The translations under genes were made by a program, and so were the position numbers. This document shows, piece after piece, positions 47,901 to 57,128 of a DNA stretch of 64,000 nucleotides (its first letter is position 1; every line of letters starts with the position of its first letter). Source of the DNA: Phaeovulum vinaykumarii (GTDB lineage: Bacteria; Pseudomonadota; Alphaproteobacteria; Rhodobacterales; Rhodobacteraceae); the NCBI RefSeq assembly GCF_900156695.1, contig NZ_FTOM01000005.1, forward strand, positions 124,001 through 188,000. Reading direction: 5' to 3'. The notes under the pieces were generated by a model. That model did no database searches. It was not told the DNA's origin and saw only the letters and a program-made list of their open reading frames with translations.

Positions 47901-49632
47901 CCAGATCGACCACGACCGGATCGTCGATGACCGAGCCGTTGAAGGTGAAGCCCGAGTTCACATCGCGCGACACCAACGTGAATTCGATCGACCCGGCATC
48001 GGTGAACGAGGCCGAGAACCACGCATCCTGATCCGAGGGGTCGTTTTCCTCGGTGCCGGCGACGGTGATGGTGCTGCCGTCGTTGTCCACATCAAGCGAG
48101 GTATCGGCGGTGGTGCCATAGGTCGAATAGCCCGCGGCCGACAGGATCACCTGTTCGGCGGTGGCGGTCTGGTCCAGATCGCCGAAGGTGGCGATCGAGG
48201 AAATGTCGATCGCTTGGCCGGTCGCCTGGTCATAGAATTCCAGGCGGAAGGTGGCCGATTTGCCCGCGTCGGAGGCATCGTTGTTGCCGTTGAGCAGGAT
48301 CTCGGAGCCCGCGCCCCCGGTCAGGTCCACCGCAAGTCCGCTGTCGGCGTCAACCAGCACCAGCTTGGCCATGACGGTGCGGCCGTCCTCGGTGGTGGCC
48401 ACGTTGAGATAGGTGGCGCTGTCACCGGCGCGCGCACAGCCGTCGGCGCCGGTCTGCGAGCCCGCCAGCACGTTCGAGGCCGACAGCACCAGGGGCGTGG
48501 CCGCATTCGGGTCGGTGGTCGTGCTTGCGCCGGCATTGCCGCCGTAGATCACGTCGTCGCCGGCCCCGCCCGAGATGGTGTCGTCGTCCGAGCCGCCATA
48601 GAGGCTGTCATCCCCACCGGCACCCGAGATCAGGTCATCGCCGCCGTTGCCGTGGAAGACGTTGGTGTAGACATCCGACGCGTCGGTGCCCTGATGGTCG
48701 AACCCGGTCAGCGTGTCGTCGTAATCCGAGCCGATCACGCCGTCGATGCCGCCCTCGATCACGTCGCCGGTGGCCTCGCCGCCCGACAGGGTGCCGGTCG
48801 ACAGATCCACGTTCACGCCCGCGTCCGAGTTGGAATAATCGATCACGTCCAGACCGGCATTGCCCTGGAAGGTGTCGTTGCCGGCCCCGCCCAGAAGCGT
48901 GTCGTCGCCGGCCCCGCCGATCAGGTAATCGTCACCGTCGCCACCCGACAGGTAATCGTCGCCGTCCTCGCCGTGGATCTCGTCGTCGCCCGCGCCGGCC
49001 AGGACCGTGTCGTCGCCCGCGCCCGCCAGCACGATGTCATCGTCGGGGCCCTCGCCGGCCAGCACCGCATCGCCCGCGTCGATCATGTCGCCTTCGGGGT
49101 CGCCGGTATAGGCGGCGTCGATCAGGTCGTCGCCGGTCGTGCCCTCGACATAGCCGTCGCCGTCGTCATAGGTGGCCAGGGAATCATAGGGCACCGAGGG
49201 GCAATTGTAGGTGTAGGAGATGACCTCATAGATCACGCCGGGGGTCAGCGCCGCGCTGGAGACGATACCCACGACATCGTTGTCCGACATCTCGAAGGCA
49301 TAGACGTTGATGAAATCACCGGGGTCGGTCGATCCCAAGGGGCGCACGACATAGGCATATTCGGGGGCCATGCGGCCGTCGGAGGGGGTGTAGCTGCTGC
49401 CTTCGAGGGTCTCGCTTGAATTCAGCGTCTGGCTGTTGTCGCCGTCGTTGAAAGAGGCGTCGTTGTCCCGAACGGTGATCTCGTTGACGCGGGCGCCCGT
49501 GGCGATGGTGAAGGTCTGCCCGCGCGGATCGGACATGCCCGTCGCGCTGTCACGAAAGAGGCTGCTCGAGGATGCGGAGATGTCCGACAGATCCCACGCG
49601 TAGATCGCGTAATCCTGATACGAATAGGTCAT
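44968..49632 (-). CDS. Large modular RTX/Hint protein (1554 aa)
   Basis: Likely exported calcium-binding surface or secreted protein. A unique N-terminal domain (1-160) is followed by a composite module starting with DGYV(E/D)GTSGADLID near residues 162, 694 and 1000, each leading into RTX nonapeptides. Modules close with a beta segment of DVLDLTG...FLD..GNVTG...FTEIEEI pattern. A separate beta-sandwich insert without RTX repeats lies at about 375-595. The C-terminal 193 residues are a Hint domain: Cys1362 in PCFTPGTLVAT, VSPNHRMLV, and FDHHEVILANGAWTESF. Strongly acidic (Asp/Gly-rich), with no signal peptide, fitting type I secretion, though no transporter genes are nearby. Confidence 0.88.
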   Translation of the reverse strand: MTYSYQDYAIYAWDLSDISASSSSLFRDSATGMSDPRGQTFTIATGARVNEITVRDNDASFNDGDNSQTLNSSETLEGSSYTPSDGRMAPEYAYVVRPLGSTDPGDFINVYAFEMSDNDVVGIVSSAALTPGVIYEVISYTYNCPSVPYDSLATYDDGDGYVEGTTGDDLIDAAYTGDPEGDMIDAGDAVLAGEGPDDDIVLAGAGDDTVLAGAGDDEIHGEDGDDYLSGGDGDDYLIGGAGDDTLLGGAGNDTFQGNAGLDVIDYSNSDAGVNVDLSTGTLSGGEATGDVIEGGIDGVIGSDYDDTLTGFDHQGTDASDVYTNVFHGNGGDDLISGAGGDDSLYGGSDDDTISGGAGDDVIYGGNAGASTTTDPNAATPLVLSASNVLAGSQTGADGCARAGDSATYLNVATTEDGRTVMAKLVLVDADSGLAVDLTGGAGSEILLNGNNDASDAGKSATFRLEFYDQATGQAIDISSIATFGDLDQTATAEQVILSAAGYSTYGTTADTSLDVDNDGSTITVAGTEENDPSDQDAWFSASFTDAGSIEFTLVSRDVNSGFTFNGSVIDDPVVVDLVDGDDLLDGGAGDDTIFGEAGNDTITGGDGADVIDAGDDRDTIHGAAGDTVSGGAGGDDWDVLDLTGQGAYRVVNTTTDSNGNGIDGTIEFLDAGGNVTGTLEFTEIEEITGNTPDGYVDGTSGADLIDTAYTGDPDGDMIDAGDAVLAGEGPDDDIVRAGAGDDTVLAGAGADDVYAGDGNDEVHGGEGDDILRGEAGDDALYGEGGSNTLDGGLGDDTLVGGSNSDSILGGDGADVIDAGNAQDTVSGGAGDDDILAGEGDDLVSGDAGRDTIAGGSGQDTLRGGADDDVVAGEDGDDRLYGEDGNDVLSGGQGQDSLDGGAGDDTLTGGTGVDTLFGGQDSDTFIVTSAEAGMHDHVDGDEDADDSDWDVLDLTGAGPVNVIYDTTNPENGTVQFLDTSGNVTGTMTFENIERVVTDQGDGYVEGTSGADLIDTAYTGDPEGDMVDAGDAILTGDAPDDDRILAGEGDDTVHAGVGDDTIWGDDGNDQIFGEDGDDSMSGGAGQDTLTGGDGNDQADGGAGDDVIDTSGTTDPLPDQGYPGLFPADTDPDNDRDTVHGGDGNDTITTGDDADVIYGEDGDDVIDAGIDADTISGGAGNDQITGGEGSDLIDAGAGDDTIYAGLPNGYPDVLNVPDDTDLVPTNGLDTVHGGDGNDVIYGADDDDELHGDAGNDYIDGGIDEDVITGGTGNDTIIGGQGADTMSGGDDRDTFLVSASGDGIGDVVDGNEGGDDFDTLDLTGSGPLRVVFSPSNPEDGTVYFYDASGAQTGSMDFTNIEKVIPCFTPGTLVATPRGEVLAEDLKVGDKVITRDNGIQEIRWAGRCDLTHGDLLHRPHLKPILIKAGSLGNGLPEHDMRVSPNHRMLVANDRTALYFEEHEVLVSAKHLVDNRGVLEVETLGTSYLHFMFDHHEVILANGAWTESFQPGDYTLGGMGNAQRNEIFELFPELKTDAGRASYTTARRTLKRHEAALLIR

Positions 49633-50673
49633 AGCAGCCTCTCATTGCACCACCCGGAGAGCTGTCCCCCCGGGGATTTCCCCTCGACCGGCGCGCGCAC
49701 CAGCCGCAAACAGACCGACAGGATGCCGACCTGCAGAAAACGCGGCGATCCGCAGCCCGCACGTTGCGCGTCGATCAGGGTGCACGAAGCAATCCGCCTG
49801 AGGGCGGTTATCCGTTCCAATGGTCCGTAAACGCGATGGGACAGCAGTCGTCCCGCTTACGGCAGCACCCGTCTCATACTTCCGCGCATCCGCAGATGCC
49901 GAAGATCACCGGCCACCCCCATGGCCAATTTGCCCCAGTCGGGCCCTCATAGAGATACTCTCCCGAACCGGGCTGCGGAAGGAAAATCTGGCCAGATTGC
50001 GGCCGAAACCGGGCACAAGGCACGGGGGGATCGCCCGGGAAATCGGGCCGCACCGGTGGCGCGGGAGCGCGATTGTTTCCGTTTATGCCTGGCCGGCAGG
50101 GCAGGCCGGCCTTAACGATTTCTCAATATTACCTGACGAAACGTTACCTTTCTGCCGGCGCGTGAACAGGAACACGCCTCGGCTCTGCCGCGCCATTATT
50201 GACACAAGGGTAACAATCTCGCGTGCCGCGCCGCCGTTAACCAAACAACAAAGCCTTGGGCAGAACGAAGGCTGCATTATGCCTGCCAGCGGCAACAAAA
50301 CCCGCTGGGCGGGCAAACTGTTCGCGCCGATCAACGTCTTGCGCCGAATCAAGCCGCACCGGCCCGGCGCCCCGCCCCGCAGGCCATATCGCCGCAGCCC
50401 CCGGGTGATGCCTCGCAACCGGCAAGATCCCGCGCGCACCCGAACGGCGGGGCGGCTGCGAGGAAACGGCACAAGCGCCCCCGGACCGGACGCCCCCCGC
50501 CCCCCCGCGCGCCCCCCCCGCGCGCGCCGCGCAGACGCCCCCAACGCAATTGCGTTGTTTCCGCCCCCTCCGCTGGGATAACAAGACGCCATCGGAGCCG
50601 CGCCCTGCCGGGCCGGTTCGGCCATCCACGCGCGCCACCGTCCAGCGCCGCCAGACAGAGGGAAACCCCGCCG
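49633..50673. other. 1-kb spacer between the large RTX/Hint gene and ilvD
   Basis: The longest gene-free stretch of the window, AT-richer at 49790-50270. It holds a nested inverted repeat at 49825-49862 (CCGTAA...TTACGG outside, GGGAC...GTCCC inside), and a near-CtrA box TTAA-N7-TCAA at 50112-50126. The 3' part is a low-complexity Pro/Arg-type GC-rich tract. A long frame over 49820-50581 looks non-coding. The promoters of both flanking genes should be here but could not be pinned down. Confidence 0.55.
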
Positions 50674-52512
50674 ATGCCTCATTACCGTTCCCGCAAATCC
50701 ACCCACGGCCGCAACATGGCCGGCGCCCGCGGCCTGTGGCGCGCCACCGGCATGAAGGACGGCGACTTCGGCAAGCCGATCATCGCGGTGGTCAATTCCT
50801 TCACCCAATTCGTGCCCGGCCACGTCCACCTGAAGGATTACGGCCAGATGATCGCCGCCGAGATCGAAGCCGCGGGCGGTGTCGCCAAGGAATTCAACAC
50901 CATCGCCATCGACGACGGCATCGCCATGGGCCATGACGGCATGCTCTATTCGCTGCCCTCGCGCGATCTGATCGCCGACAGCGTGGAATACATGGTCAAC
51001 GCCCATTGCGCCGATGCGATGATCTGCATCTCGAATTGCGACAAGATCACCCCCGGCATGATGATGGCGGCGATGCGGCTCGACATTCCCACCATCTTCG
51101 TCTCGGGCGGGCCGATGGAGGCGGGCAAGGTCAAGCTGGGCGAGACCGAACGCGCGCTCGATCTGGTGGATGCGATGGTCGTGGCCGCCGACGACAGCTA
51201 TTCGGATGCCGACGTGGACGCCATCGAGAAGGCCGCCTGCCCCACCTGCGGTTCGTGCTCGGGCATGTTCACGGCCAATTCGATGAACTGCCTGGCCGAG
51301 GCGCTGGGGCTGGCGCTGCCGGGCAATGGCTCGATGCTGGCCACCCATGCCGACCGCAAGGCGCTTTTCCTCGAGGCCGGGCGGCGCATCGTCGACATCA
51401 CGCGGCGCCATTACGAGGCCGAGGAACCCGGCCTGACCCCGCGCCAGATCGCCACCTTCGAGGCCTTCGAGAACGCGATGAGCCTCGATATCGCCATGGG
51501 CGGCTCGACCAACACGGTGCTGCACCTGCTGGCCATCGCCTACGAGGGCGGGGTGGATTTCACCATGGACGACATCGACCGGCTCAGCCGCAAGGTGCCG
51601 GTCCTGTGCAAGGTCGCCCCGGCCAAGAACGATGTCCACATGGAGGACGTGCACCGCGCCGGCGGTATCATGGGCATTCTGGGCGAGATGCTGCGCGGCG
51701 GGCTGCTTCACCCCGAGGTGCGCACCGTGCACAGCGCCACCCTGGCCGAGGCTATCGCCAAATGGGACGTGATGACCGCCAATGACCCCGCGGTCGAGAC
51801 CTTCTATCGCGCCGCGCCGGGGGGCGTGCGCACGACCGAGGGCTTCTCGCAATCCAACCGTTATCTTGAACTGGACCGCGACCGCACCGCGGGCGTCATC
51901 CGCTCGGTCGAGGGGGCGTTCTCGCGCGATGGCGGGCTGGCGGTTCTCTTCGGCAACATCGCCCGGAACGGCTGCATCGTGAAGACCGCGGGCGTCGACG
52001 AATCGATCCTGAAATTCACCGGCCCCGCGCGCGTCTTCGAAAGCCAGGACGACGCGGTCTCGGGCATCCTGACCGGCAAGGTCCAGGCCGGCGATGTGGT
52101 GGTGATCCGCTACGAGGGGCCGCAGGGCGGGCCCGGCATGCAGGAGATGCTCTATCCGACCTCGTATCTGAAATCGAAAGGGCTGGGGAAGGCCTGCGCG
52201 CTGCTGACCGACGGGCGCTTCTCGGGCGGCACCTCGGGCCTTTCGATCGGGCATGTCTCGCCCGAGGCGGCCGAGGGCGGGCTGATCGGTCTGGTCGAGA
52301 CCGGCGATCCGATCGAGATCGACATCCCCGGCCGCACGATCAACCTGGCGGTGGATGAGGCCACGCTCGAGGCGCGCCGGGCCGCGCGCGGGCCGCTGCC
52401 CTGGGGGCCGGCCGCACCGCGCCCGCGCCATGTCTCCACCGCGCTCAAGGCCTATGCCATGCTGGCCTCGAGCGCCGCGAAGGGCGGCGTGCGGATCCTG
52501 CCGCAGGACTGA
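50674..52512 (+). CDS. ilvD: Dihydroxy-acid dehydratase
   Basis: Fe-S enzyme making the 2-keto acid precursors of valine, isoleucine and leucine. The 612 residues align along their whole length with E. coli Ilv[19 protein letters not shown] at the start, [11 protein letters not shown] with one cluster cysteine, [19 protein letters not shown] with others, and [20 protein letters not shown] near the end. This sequence, and not the related Edd (KDPG pathway) sequence, is matched at the N-terminus. The ribosome site is AGGGAA nine bases before the ATG. A terminator follows at 52537. Confidence 0.97.
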   Translation: MPHYRSRKSTHGRNMAGARGLWRATGMKDGDFGKPIIAVVNSFTQFVPGHVHLKDYGQMIAAEIEAAGGVAKEFNTIAIDDGIAMGHDGMLYSLPSRDLIADSVEYMVNAHCADAMICISNCDKITPGMMMAAMRLDIPTIFVSGGPMEAGKVKLGETERALDLVDAMVVAADDSYSDADVDAIEKAACPTCGSCSGMFTANSMNCLAEALGLALPGNGSMLATHADRKALFLEAGRRIVDITRRHYEAEEPGLTPRQIATFEAFENAMSLDIAMGGSTNTVLHLLAIAYEGGVDFTMDDIDRLSRKVPVLCKVAPAKNDVHMEDVHRAGGIMGILGEMLRGGLLHPEVRTVHSATLAEAIAKWDVMTANDPAVETFYRAAPGGVRTTEGFSQSNRYLELDRDRTAGVIRSVEGAFSRDGGLAVLFGNIARNGCIVKTAGVDESILKFTGPARVFESQDDAVSGILTGKVQAGDVVVIRYEGPQGGPGMQEMLYPTSYLKSKGLGKACALLTDGRFSGGTSGLSIGHVSPEAAEGGLIGLVETGDPIEIDIPGRTINLAVDEATLEARRAARGPLPWGPAAPRPRHVSTALKAYAMLASSAAKGGVRILPQD

Positions 52513-52536
52513 GCCGGCTTTCCCGAAGACCGACAC

Positions 52537-52571
52537 CGCCCGCGGGGGAGCCCCTTCCCCGCGGGCGTTTT
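52537..52571 (+). terminator. ilvD terminator
   Basis: An 11-bp perfect stem (52537-52547 with 52557-52567) is followed by TTTTC, 25 bases after the ilvD stop. Confidence 0.88.
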
Positions 52572-52661
52572 CATGCGGTGGACCTGTCTTGGGGCGCCCC
52601 GTCCCGTGGTGGGCGTGTCCTGCGGAGGGGCGACCGGGCCCTTGCGGCCCGGCCCAGCCCC

Positions 52662-52696
52662 CAAAAGAAAACGGGCGGACCTTTCGGCCCGCCCGT
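52662..52696 (-). terminator. bioY terminator
   Basis: ACGGGCGG (52671-52678) pairs with CCGCCCGT (52689-52696). On the minus strand it is followed by TTTCTTTTGG. It lies about 40 bases after the bioY stop. Confidence 0.8.
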
Positions 52697-52734
52697 ATCT
52701 AATAGGATCGTATCGGATCAGATCGGAACGCCGA

Positions 52735-53274
52735 TCAGCGGCGCAGGGCTTTCCACGCGCCCGAGATCAGCATCGCGGCGATGACCGACTTGACCATGTC
52801 GCCGGCCAGGAAGGGCAGCATGCCCTTTTCGATGGCGCCGGTCATGTTCAGCCCGGTCGCGGCGTCGAGCCACAGCACGCCCGGCACATAGAGCACGAGG
52901 CTGGCCGCCACCGCGCCCATCAGCGCCGGCACGAAGCGGCGCGCGCCCAGATCGGCGGCCAGGCCCGCCACCGCGGCCATCGGCACGAAGCCCAGAACGA
53001 AGCCCAGCGTCGGGCCGCCGAAGACGGAACCCGGCGCCAGCACCGGCAGGCCGGCCGCAGCCTCGGCCACGTAAAGGGCGGTGGCCACCGCGCCGGCGCG
53101 CGCGCCCAGCGTCATGCCGACCAGCATCACCGCCAGCGTCTGCAGCGTCATGGGGACGGGGAACATCGGCACCGAGATCTTGGCGGCAACGGCAATCAGC
53201 GCCGAGCCGGCCAGCGCAAGAAGCGCCTGGACGGCCAGCGAACGGGTCGGCAGCAGGGCCTGGGACAGCGTCAT
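52735..53274 (-). CDS. bioY: BioY, biotin transporter S component
   Basis: Substrate-binding membrane subunit of the energy-coupling-factor biotin transporter. The 179 residues have about six membrane segments and the family sequences SVPMFPVPMTLQTLAVMLVG, LGARAGAVATALYVAEAAAG, GPTLGFVLGFVPMA, and LWLDAATGLNMTGAIEKGMLPFLAGD (the part near the C-terminus conserved in BioY). BioM and BioN are not adjacent; BioY can work alone or with shared ECF modules. No BioR-type palindrome was recognised upstream. Confidence 0.95.
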   Translation of the reverse strand: MTLSQALLPTRSLAVQALLALAGSALIAVAAKISVPMFPVPMTLQTLAVMLVGMTLGARAGAVATALYVAEAAAGLPVLAPGSVFGGPTLGFVLGFVPMAAVAGLAADLGARRFVPALMGAVAASLVLYVPGVLWLDAATGLNMTGAIEKGMLPFLAGDMVKSVIAAMLISGAWKALRR

Positions 53275-53391
53275 GGGGCGAACCTTTCGGAATTCGGACT
53301 ACGGTAAATTCGGCGTGCAATTTCGCCGCGCCGGGCCCGGATGTCAACGCCGCCTCTTGCGGCGTGGCGCCCTCGGGCCTAATCGGGCGGC

Positions 53392-54117
53392 ATGAGCACC
53401 GAACAGATCCCCCCCGCCTCCACCCCGGCTGACGCGGCCGCGCCCGCGCATGATCCTTCGGCCGGAAAACCCATTGCCCTTGTCACCGGCGCCTCGCGCG
53501 GGCTGGGCTTTGCCATGGCCGAGGCACTGGCCCGCGAGGGCTGGCACGTCCTGGCCGTGGCACGCACCCAAGGCGGCCTCGAGGGGCTCGACGACCGCAT
53601 CCAGGCCGCGGGCGGCAGCGCCACGCTGGCCCCGATGGACATCTGCGAACAGGGCGCGATGGAACATCTGGTCAATGCCACCGGCACGCGCTGGGGCGGG
53701 ATCGGCGCCTGGGTCCATGCCGCGATCCACGCCGCCCCCCTGACCCCCACGGGCCATTTCGACCCCGAGGATCTCGAGACCTCGACCAAGACCAACGTGA
53801 TCGCCACCGCGAAGCTGATCGCGCTGATCGAGCCGCTCCTGCGCGCGCGCGAGGGCAAGGCGATGTTCTTCGACGATCCGCGCGCGGGCCAGCCGTTCTT
53901 CTCGCTCTATGGCGCGACCAAGGCCGGCCAGATCGCCTATGCGCAGAGCTGGGCCGCCGAGAGCGCCAAGATCGGCCCGCGGGTCGAGATCGTCACGCCG
54001 CCGCCGATGCCGACCGCGGTGCGCGCGCGCTTCTTCCCCGGCGAGGATCGCGCGCCGCTGACCGACCCGCATGCGGTCGCGCGCGATCTGGTTGCGGCGC
54101 ATTTCGCCCTGGGCTGA
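53392..54117 (+). CDS. Short-chain dehydrogenase/reductase
   Basis: NAD(P)-dependent oxidoreductase of the classical SDR family, 241 residues. After an Ala/Pro-rich tail of about 25 residues it has TGASRGLGFAMAEALA (cofactor loop), HAAIHAAPL in place of the usual NAG motif, and the catalytic pair in YGATKAG (YxxxK). The C-terminal region has VTPPPMPTAVRARFF. It resembles a Rhodobacteraceae SDR group with no assigned substrate. It lies alone between bioY (divergent) and the NlpD-like gene (convergent). Confidence 0.86.
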   Translation: MSTEQIPPASTPADAAAPAHDPSAGKPIALVTGASRGLGFAMAEALAREGWHVLAVARTQGGLEGLDDRIQAAGGSATLAPMDICEQGAMEHLVNATGTRWGGIGAWVHAAIHAAPLTPTGHFDPEDLETSTKTNVIATAKLIALIEPLLRAREGKAMFFDDPRAGQPFFSLYGATKAGQIAYAQSWAAESAKIGPRVEIVTPPPMPTAVRARFFPGEDRAPLTDPHAVARDLVAAHFALG

Positions 54118-54245
54118 GCCAAACCGCGCCCCGACCGCGCGCCCCACCTTCGGCCCCGTCTGGCCCCCTTCCCGGCCCGTCGCCTCCCGCGGCGGGCCGT
54201 TTGCATCACGGCCCCACCGCGAACGCCCCAAGCCCCCGAACGCAA

Positions 54246-54269
54246 GACGCCGCCCCAAGGGGCGGCGTC
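54246..54269 (-). terminator. Hairpin after the NlpD-like gene
   Basis: GACGCCGCCCC (54246-54256) pairs perfectly with GGGGCGGCGTC (54259-54269) across a two-base centre. On the minus strand it is followed only by TTGCGTTC, so termination strength is doubtful. It sits between convergent genes and could serve both. Confidence 0.5.
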
Positions 54270-54309
54270 GCGGCAAGACAGAGGCGCCGGGCCACAGGGC
54301 CCGGCCGGA

Positions 54310-55542
54310 TCATTGCAGATAGGGCATCGGGTCGACGCTCTCGAAGCCCTGGCGGACCTCGAAATGGACAAAGCCCGGCGTGCCGGCGCGCACCCGCGCA
54401 ATGGTCTGCCCGCGCGAGACCTTGGCGCCCTTGGCCACGGCCACATTGTCGATATTGGCATAGACCGTCAGCAGGTTGCCGTCGTGGCGGATGACGAGGA
54501 TCGGCACCTGATCGGTGTCCTTGGTGATCGCGGCCACGGTCCCGTCGGCGGCGGCCTGCACCGCGGTGCCGGGCTTGGCGGCGATGTCGATGCCTTCGTT
54601 CTTCTTCTTCTGATAGGGGCGGATGATCGCGCCCTGGACCGGCATCTGCATGCGCGCCGAATTGGACGCCGCGGTGCGGTTGGCGGCCAGGTTCTCGCGG
54701 GGGGGGGTGGCACGTTCGGCGGCGGCCCGGCTTTCAGCGGCGGTCGGCGGCTTCTCGGCGGGCAGGGGCATCGCCGCCGAGGGCGGCACCGGCGTCGCGC
54801 TGCCCTGCCCCGGCGCCGAGGTCGGCGCGGTGCTCGTGGCGGCGGCCTCGCGGCGCGCGGTCGCGGCCACCGGGATCATCAGATATTGCCCCTCGCGCAC
54901 GCCCAGATCGCTGGGCAGCCCGTTCCATTCGGCCAGCGCGCGCACCGGCACGTCATAATAGCGCGCGATGGAATAGGCGGTCTCGCCGCGGGTGACCTTG
55001 TGGCGAATGGGCTCGGGGCCGGCGGCGGGCGTGGCAGGCGCCGCGGGCGCGCTGGTCTGGCCCGCCGAGGCTCGGTCGATCGCACCCGAGGCCAGCGTGG
55101 TGATGTCCACCCGCTCGGCGCCTGCCGGGGCCGGCGCCACACGCCGCGGCAGCGCCAGCACCTCGCCCTTGCCCAGCACGGTGTCGGGGTCCAGCGCGTT
55201 GTAACGGGCCAGCTCGCCCGCCTCGACGCCCACCCGCGCGGCCACATCGGCCACCTTGTCGCCCCGCCGCGACACCACGACCTGGTAATTGGGATAGGAG
55301 ATCACGCCGCGCGCATCGGGCGCGGGACGGTCGGCGGTGGCATGACGCGCCGCATCGGTGGTGCTGAAATTGCTGCGCGACAGGCGCCGCAGATCGGGGT
55401 CGAAATTCCCGGCCTCGTCACAGGCGGCCAGCCCGACCGCCGCGGCCGAGACAAGAAGAACCCCCCGCAGCCCGCGCAGGCGGGGACGGGTTCGGAGCAG
55501 GGCGGCATCGGCGGTGCGGTCAAGGCGCGGCAAGGCGGTCAT
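54310..55542 (-). CDS. NlpD-like LysM lipoprotein with degenerate M23 domain
   Basis: Envelope lipoprotein likely controlling septal peptidoglycan amidases. The 410 residues have a signal sequence with lipobox ending at Cys41 (VGLAAC), two LysM peptidoglycan-binding domains (about 85-132 and 183-226), an Ala/Pro-rich linker, and an LytM/M23 domain (about 300-405). The metal ligands of active M23 enzymes are altered: the HxGxD motif reads NEGID and the final HxH reads FVHFE. This implies an inactive, regulatory domain as in E. coli NlpD. Genomic order surE-pcm-nlpD is the same as in other proteobacteria. 54 bases separate it from pcm. Confidence 0.9.
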   Translation of the reverse strand: MTALPRLDRTADAALLRTRPRLRGLRGVLLVSAAAVGLAACDEAGNFDPDLRRLSRSNFSTTDAARHATADRPAPDARGVISYPNYQVVVSRRGDKVADVAARVGVEAGELARYNALDPDTVLGKGEVLALPRRVAPAPAGAERVDITTLASGAIDRASAGQTSAPAAPATPAAGPEPIRHKVTRGETAYSIARYYDVPVRALAEWNGLPSDLGVREGQYLMIPVAATARREAAATSTAPTSAPGQGSATPVPPSAAMPLPAEKPPTAAESRAAAERATPPRENLAANRTAASNSARMQMPVQGAIIRPYQKKKNEGIDIAAKPGTAVQAAADGTVAAITKDTDQVPILVIRHDGNLLTVYANIDNVAVAKGAKVSRGQTIARVRAGTPGFVHFEVRQGFESVDPMPYLQ

Positions 55543-55596
55543 CGGCTCGTGTCCTCATGTCTTGCGGGGGGCGCGTCACGGGCGGCCCCCTTCGGA

Positions 55597-56289
55597 TTAT
55601 CCAGCATCGTCCTGGCCCAGCCCCTCGATCAGCGGGACGAAGCGAACCGGGCGCAATTCCTCGTAGTCGAACCCCGTTTCCAGCCGGCGCACACGGATCA
55701 GGCTTTGAACCGTGTCCGACTGGCCCACCGGGACGATCATGATACCGCCGATCTTGAGCTGGGCCAAGAGCGGCCCCGGCGGGTCTTCGGCGGCGGCGGT
55801 GACCATGATGCGGTCGAAGGGCGCCTGTTCGGGCAGCCCGAACGAGCCGTCGCCCGTCATCGCGGTGATATTGGCCAGGCCCAGATCGGCAAAGACGGCC
55901 TCGGCCTCGCGCACCAGACGGCGGTGGCGGTCGACGGTGTAGACCCGGCGCGCCAGGCACGCCAGGATCGCCGCCTGATAGCCCGAGCCGGTCCCCACCT
56001 CGAGCACCTTGTCGCGCGGGCCCACCTCGGCGGCCTGCGTCATCAGCCCCACCACCGAGGGCTGCGAGATCGTCTGCCCGCAGGCGATGGGCAGCGGCAT
56101 GTCCTCGTAGGCGCGTTCGGCAAAGAGCCCGCGCACGAAGCGGCCGCGGTCGACATGTTCCATGGCCGCCAGCACGCGCGCGTCGATCACCCCCTTCGAG
56201 CGCACGGCATAGAGAAAGCGCATCTTGCGCTCGGCCAGCGCCTCGGCCGTGAGCGGTGGCGGCGTCTGGGAAGGCGGCGCTTCGGTCAT
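55597..56289 (-). CDS. pcm: Protein-L-isoaspartate O-methyltransferase
   Basis: Repairs isoaspartyl residues in damaged proteins using SAM. The 230 residues contain [20 protein letters not shown], the PCMT hallmark [16 protein letters not shown], and the SAM motif [15 protein letters not shown]. An N-terminal tail and slightly longer length than E. coli Pcm (208) are within family range. Its ATG overlaps the surE stop by four bases, giving a coupled surE-pcm pair followed by the NlpD-like gene. Confidence 0.95.
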   Translation of the reverse strand: MTEAPPSQTPPPLTAEALAERKMRFLYAVRSKGVIDARVLAAMEHVDRGRFVRGLFAERAYEDMPLPIACGQTISQPSVVGLMTQAAEVGPRDKVLEVGTGSGYQAAILACLARRVYTVDRHRRLVREAEAVFADLGLANITAMTGDGSFGLPEQAPFDRIMVTAAAEDPPGPLLAQLKIGGIMIVPVGQSDTVQSLIRVRRLETGFDYEELRPVRFVPLIEGLGQDDAG

Positions 56290-57128
56290 TCGGGCGCGTC
56301 CCCCGCCGCCGTGCTCCCCGCCGCCTTGTCCGTCGCCGCCGTGCCGCCCAGCGCCTCATCCAGCCGTGCCAGCGCGTCATGCGCGGTCAGATCGGCGCGC
56401 ATCGGCGTGACCGAGATGTAGCCGTCAAGGTTGGCCGCCACATCGGTGCCGGGCGCGGTGGGCAGATGCTGCGGCCCGCCGGTGATCCACAGGAACTTGC
56501 GCCCCGAGGGCGAGACATGCGGTTCGACCCCGAAGAAGGTGTCGGTGCGGTAGCCCTGCGCCGCGGCCTTCATGCCCTTGACGTTGCGCGCGGCCACGGG
56601 CGGGAAATTGACGTTGTAGAAGATGCGGTAATCGCCCCCGTCCCAGGGCGCGCGCGCGAGCAGGGCGCGCACCACCGCCTCGCCATGCACCCGCGCGGCC
56701 TCGAACGGGTCGTCCAGATCGTCGGTCTCGGGGCCGAGAAACTGCGACAGCGCGATCGCCGGCAGGCCCTGGAGGGCCGCCTCGAGCGCACCGCCCACGG
56801 TGCCCGAATAGAGCGCGTTCTCGGCGGCGTTGTTGCCCCGGTTCACCCCCGACAGCACCAGATCGGGCCGCCCGCCCTGAAGCACGTCGTAAAGGCCCGC
56901 CAGCACGCAATCGGCCGGGCTGCCCTCGGCGGCATAGCGGCGCGGGCCCATGCGCGCGATCATCATCGGATGGGTGTAGGAGATGCAATGCCCTACCCCC
57001 GATTGCTCGAAGGCGGGCGCGACGGTCCAGACCTCGCCGTCGGGGCCCGCGACCGCCTCGGCAATGGCGGTCAGAACCTCGAGCCCCGGTGCGTTGATGC
57101 CGTCGTCGTTGGTGATCAGAATCCGCAT
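56286..57128 (-). CDS. surE: SurE, 5'/3'-nucleotidase (survival protein)
   Basis: Metal-dependent nucleoside monophosphatase. The 280 residues begin [15 protein letters not shown] with the metal-binding Asp8-Asp9. They continue with [47 protein letters not shown] and YNVNFPP. The C-terminus has an Ala/Thr-rich extension of about 20 residues beyond the family core. The start at 57126-57128 is fixed by the conserved N-terminus; the long open frame upstream is not coding. First gene of surE-pcm-NlpD-like. Confidence 0.96.
   Translation of the reverse strand: MRILITNDDGINAPGLEVLTAIAEAVAGPDGEVWTVAPAFEQSGVGHCISYTHPMMIARMGPRRYAAEGSPADCVLAGLYDVLQGGRPDLVLSGVNRGNNAAENALYSGTVGGALEAALQGLPAIALSQFLGPETDDLDDPFEAARVHGEAVVRALLARAPWDGGDYRIFYNVNFPPVAARNVKGMKAAAQGYRTDTFFGVEPHVSPSGRKFLWITGGPQHLPTAPGTDVAANLDGYISVTPMRADLTAHDALARLDEALGGTAATDKAAGSTAAGDAPE

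Noticed and set aside
46560-49150. Regularly spaced repeats resembling a CRISPR array
   Set aside because: The repeats are coding RTX and module duplications in a single reading frame, with no constant repeat/spacer lengths and no cas genes.
44857-49419. A 1520-codon open frame on the plus strand, opposite the large RTX/Hint gene
   Set aside because: It is the mirror of a GC-rich, Gly/Asp repeat gene; its product is a low-complexity Val/Ala/Asp/Ile string with no domain, while the minus strand has RTX and Hint motifs and a logical start.
49820-50581. A 253-codon plus-strand frame in the 1-kb spacer before ilvD
   Set aside because: No ribosome site, Arg/Pro-rich low-complexity C-terminus, no domain; composition varies along its length as in non-coding DNA.
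50674-52512. Possible 6-phosphogluconate dehydratase (Edd), because zwf and eda are in the window
   Set aside because: The N-terminus and Fe-S motifs follow IlvD, not Edd, throughout.
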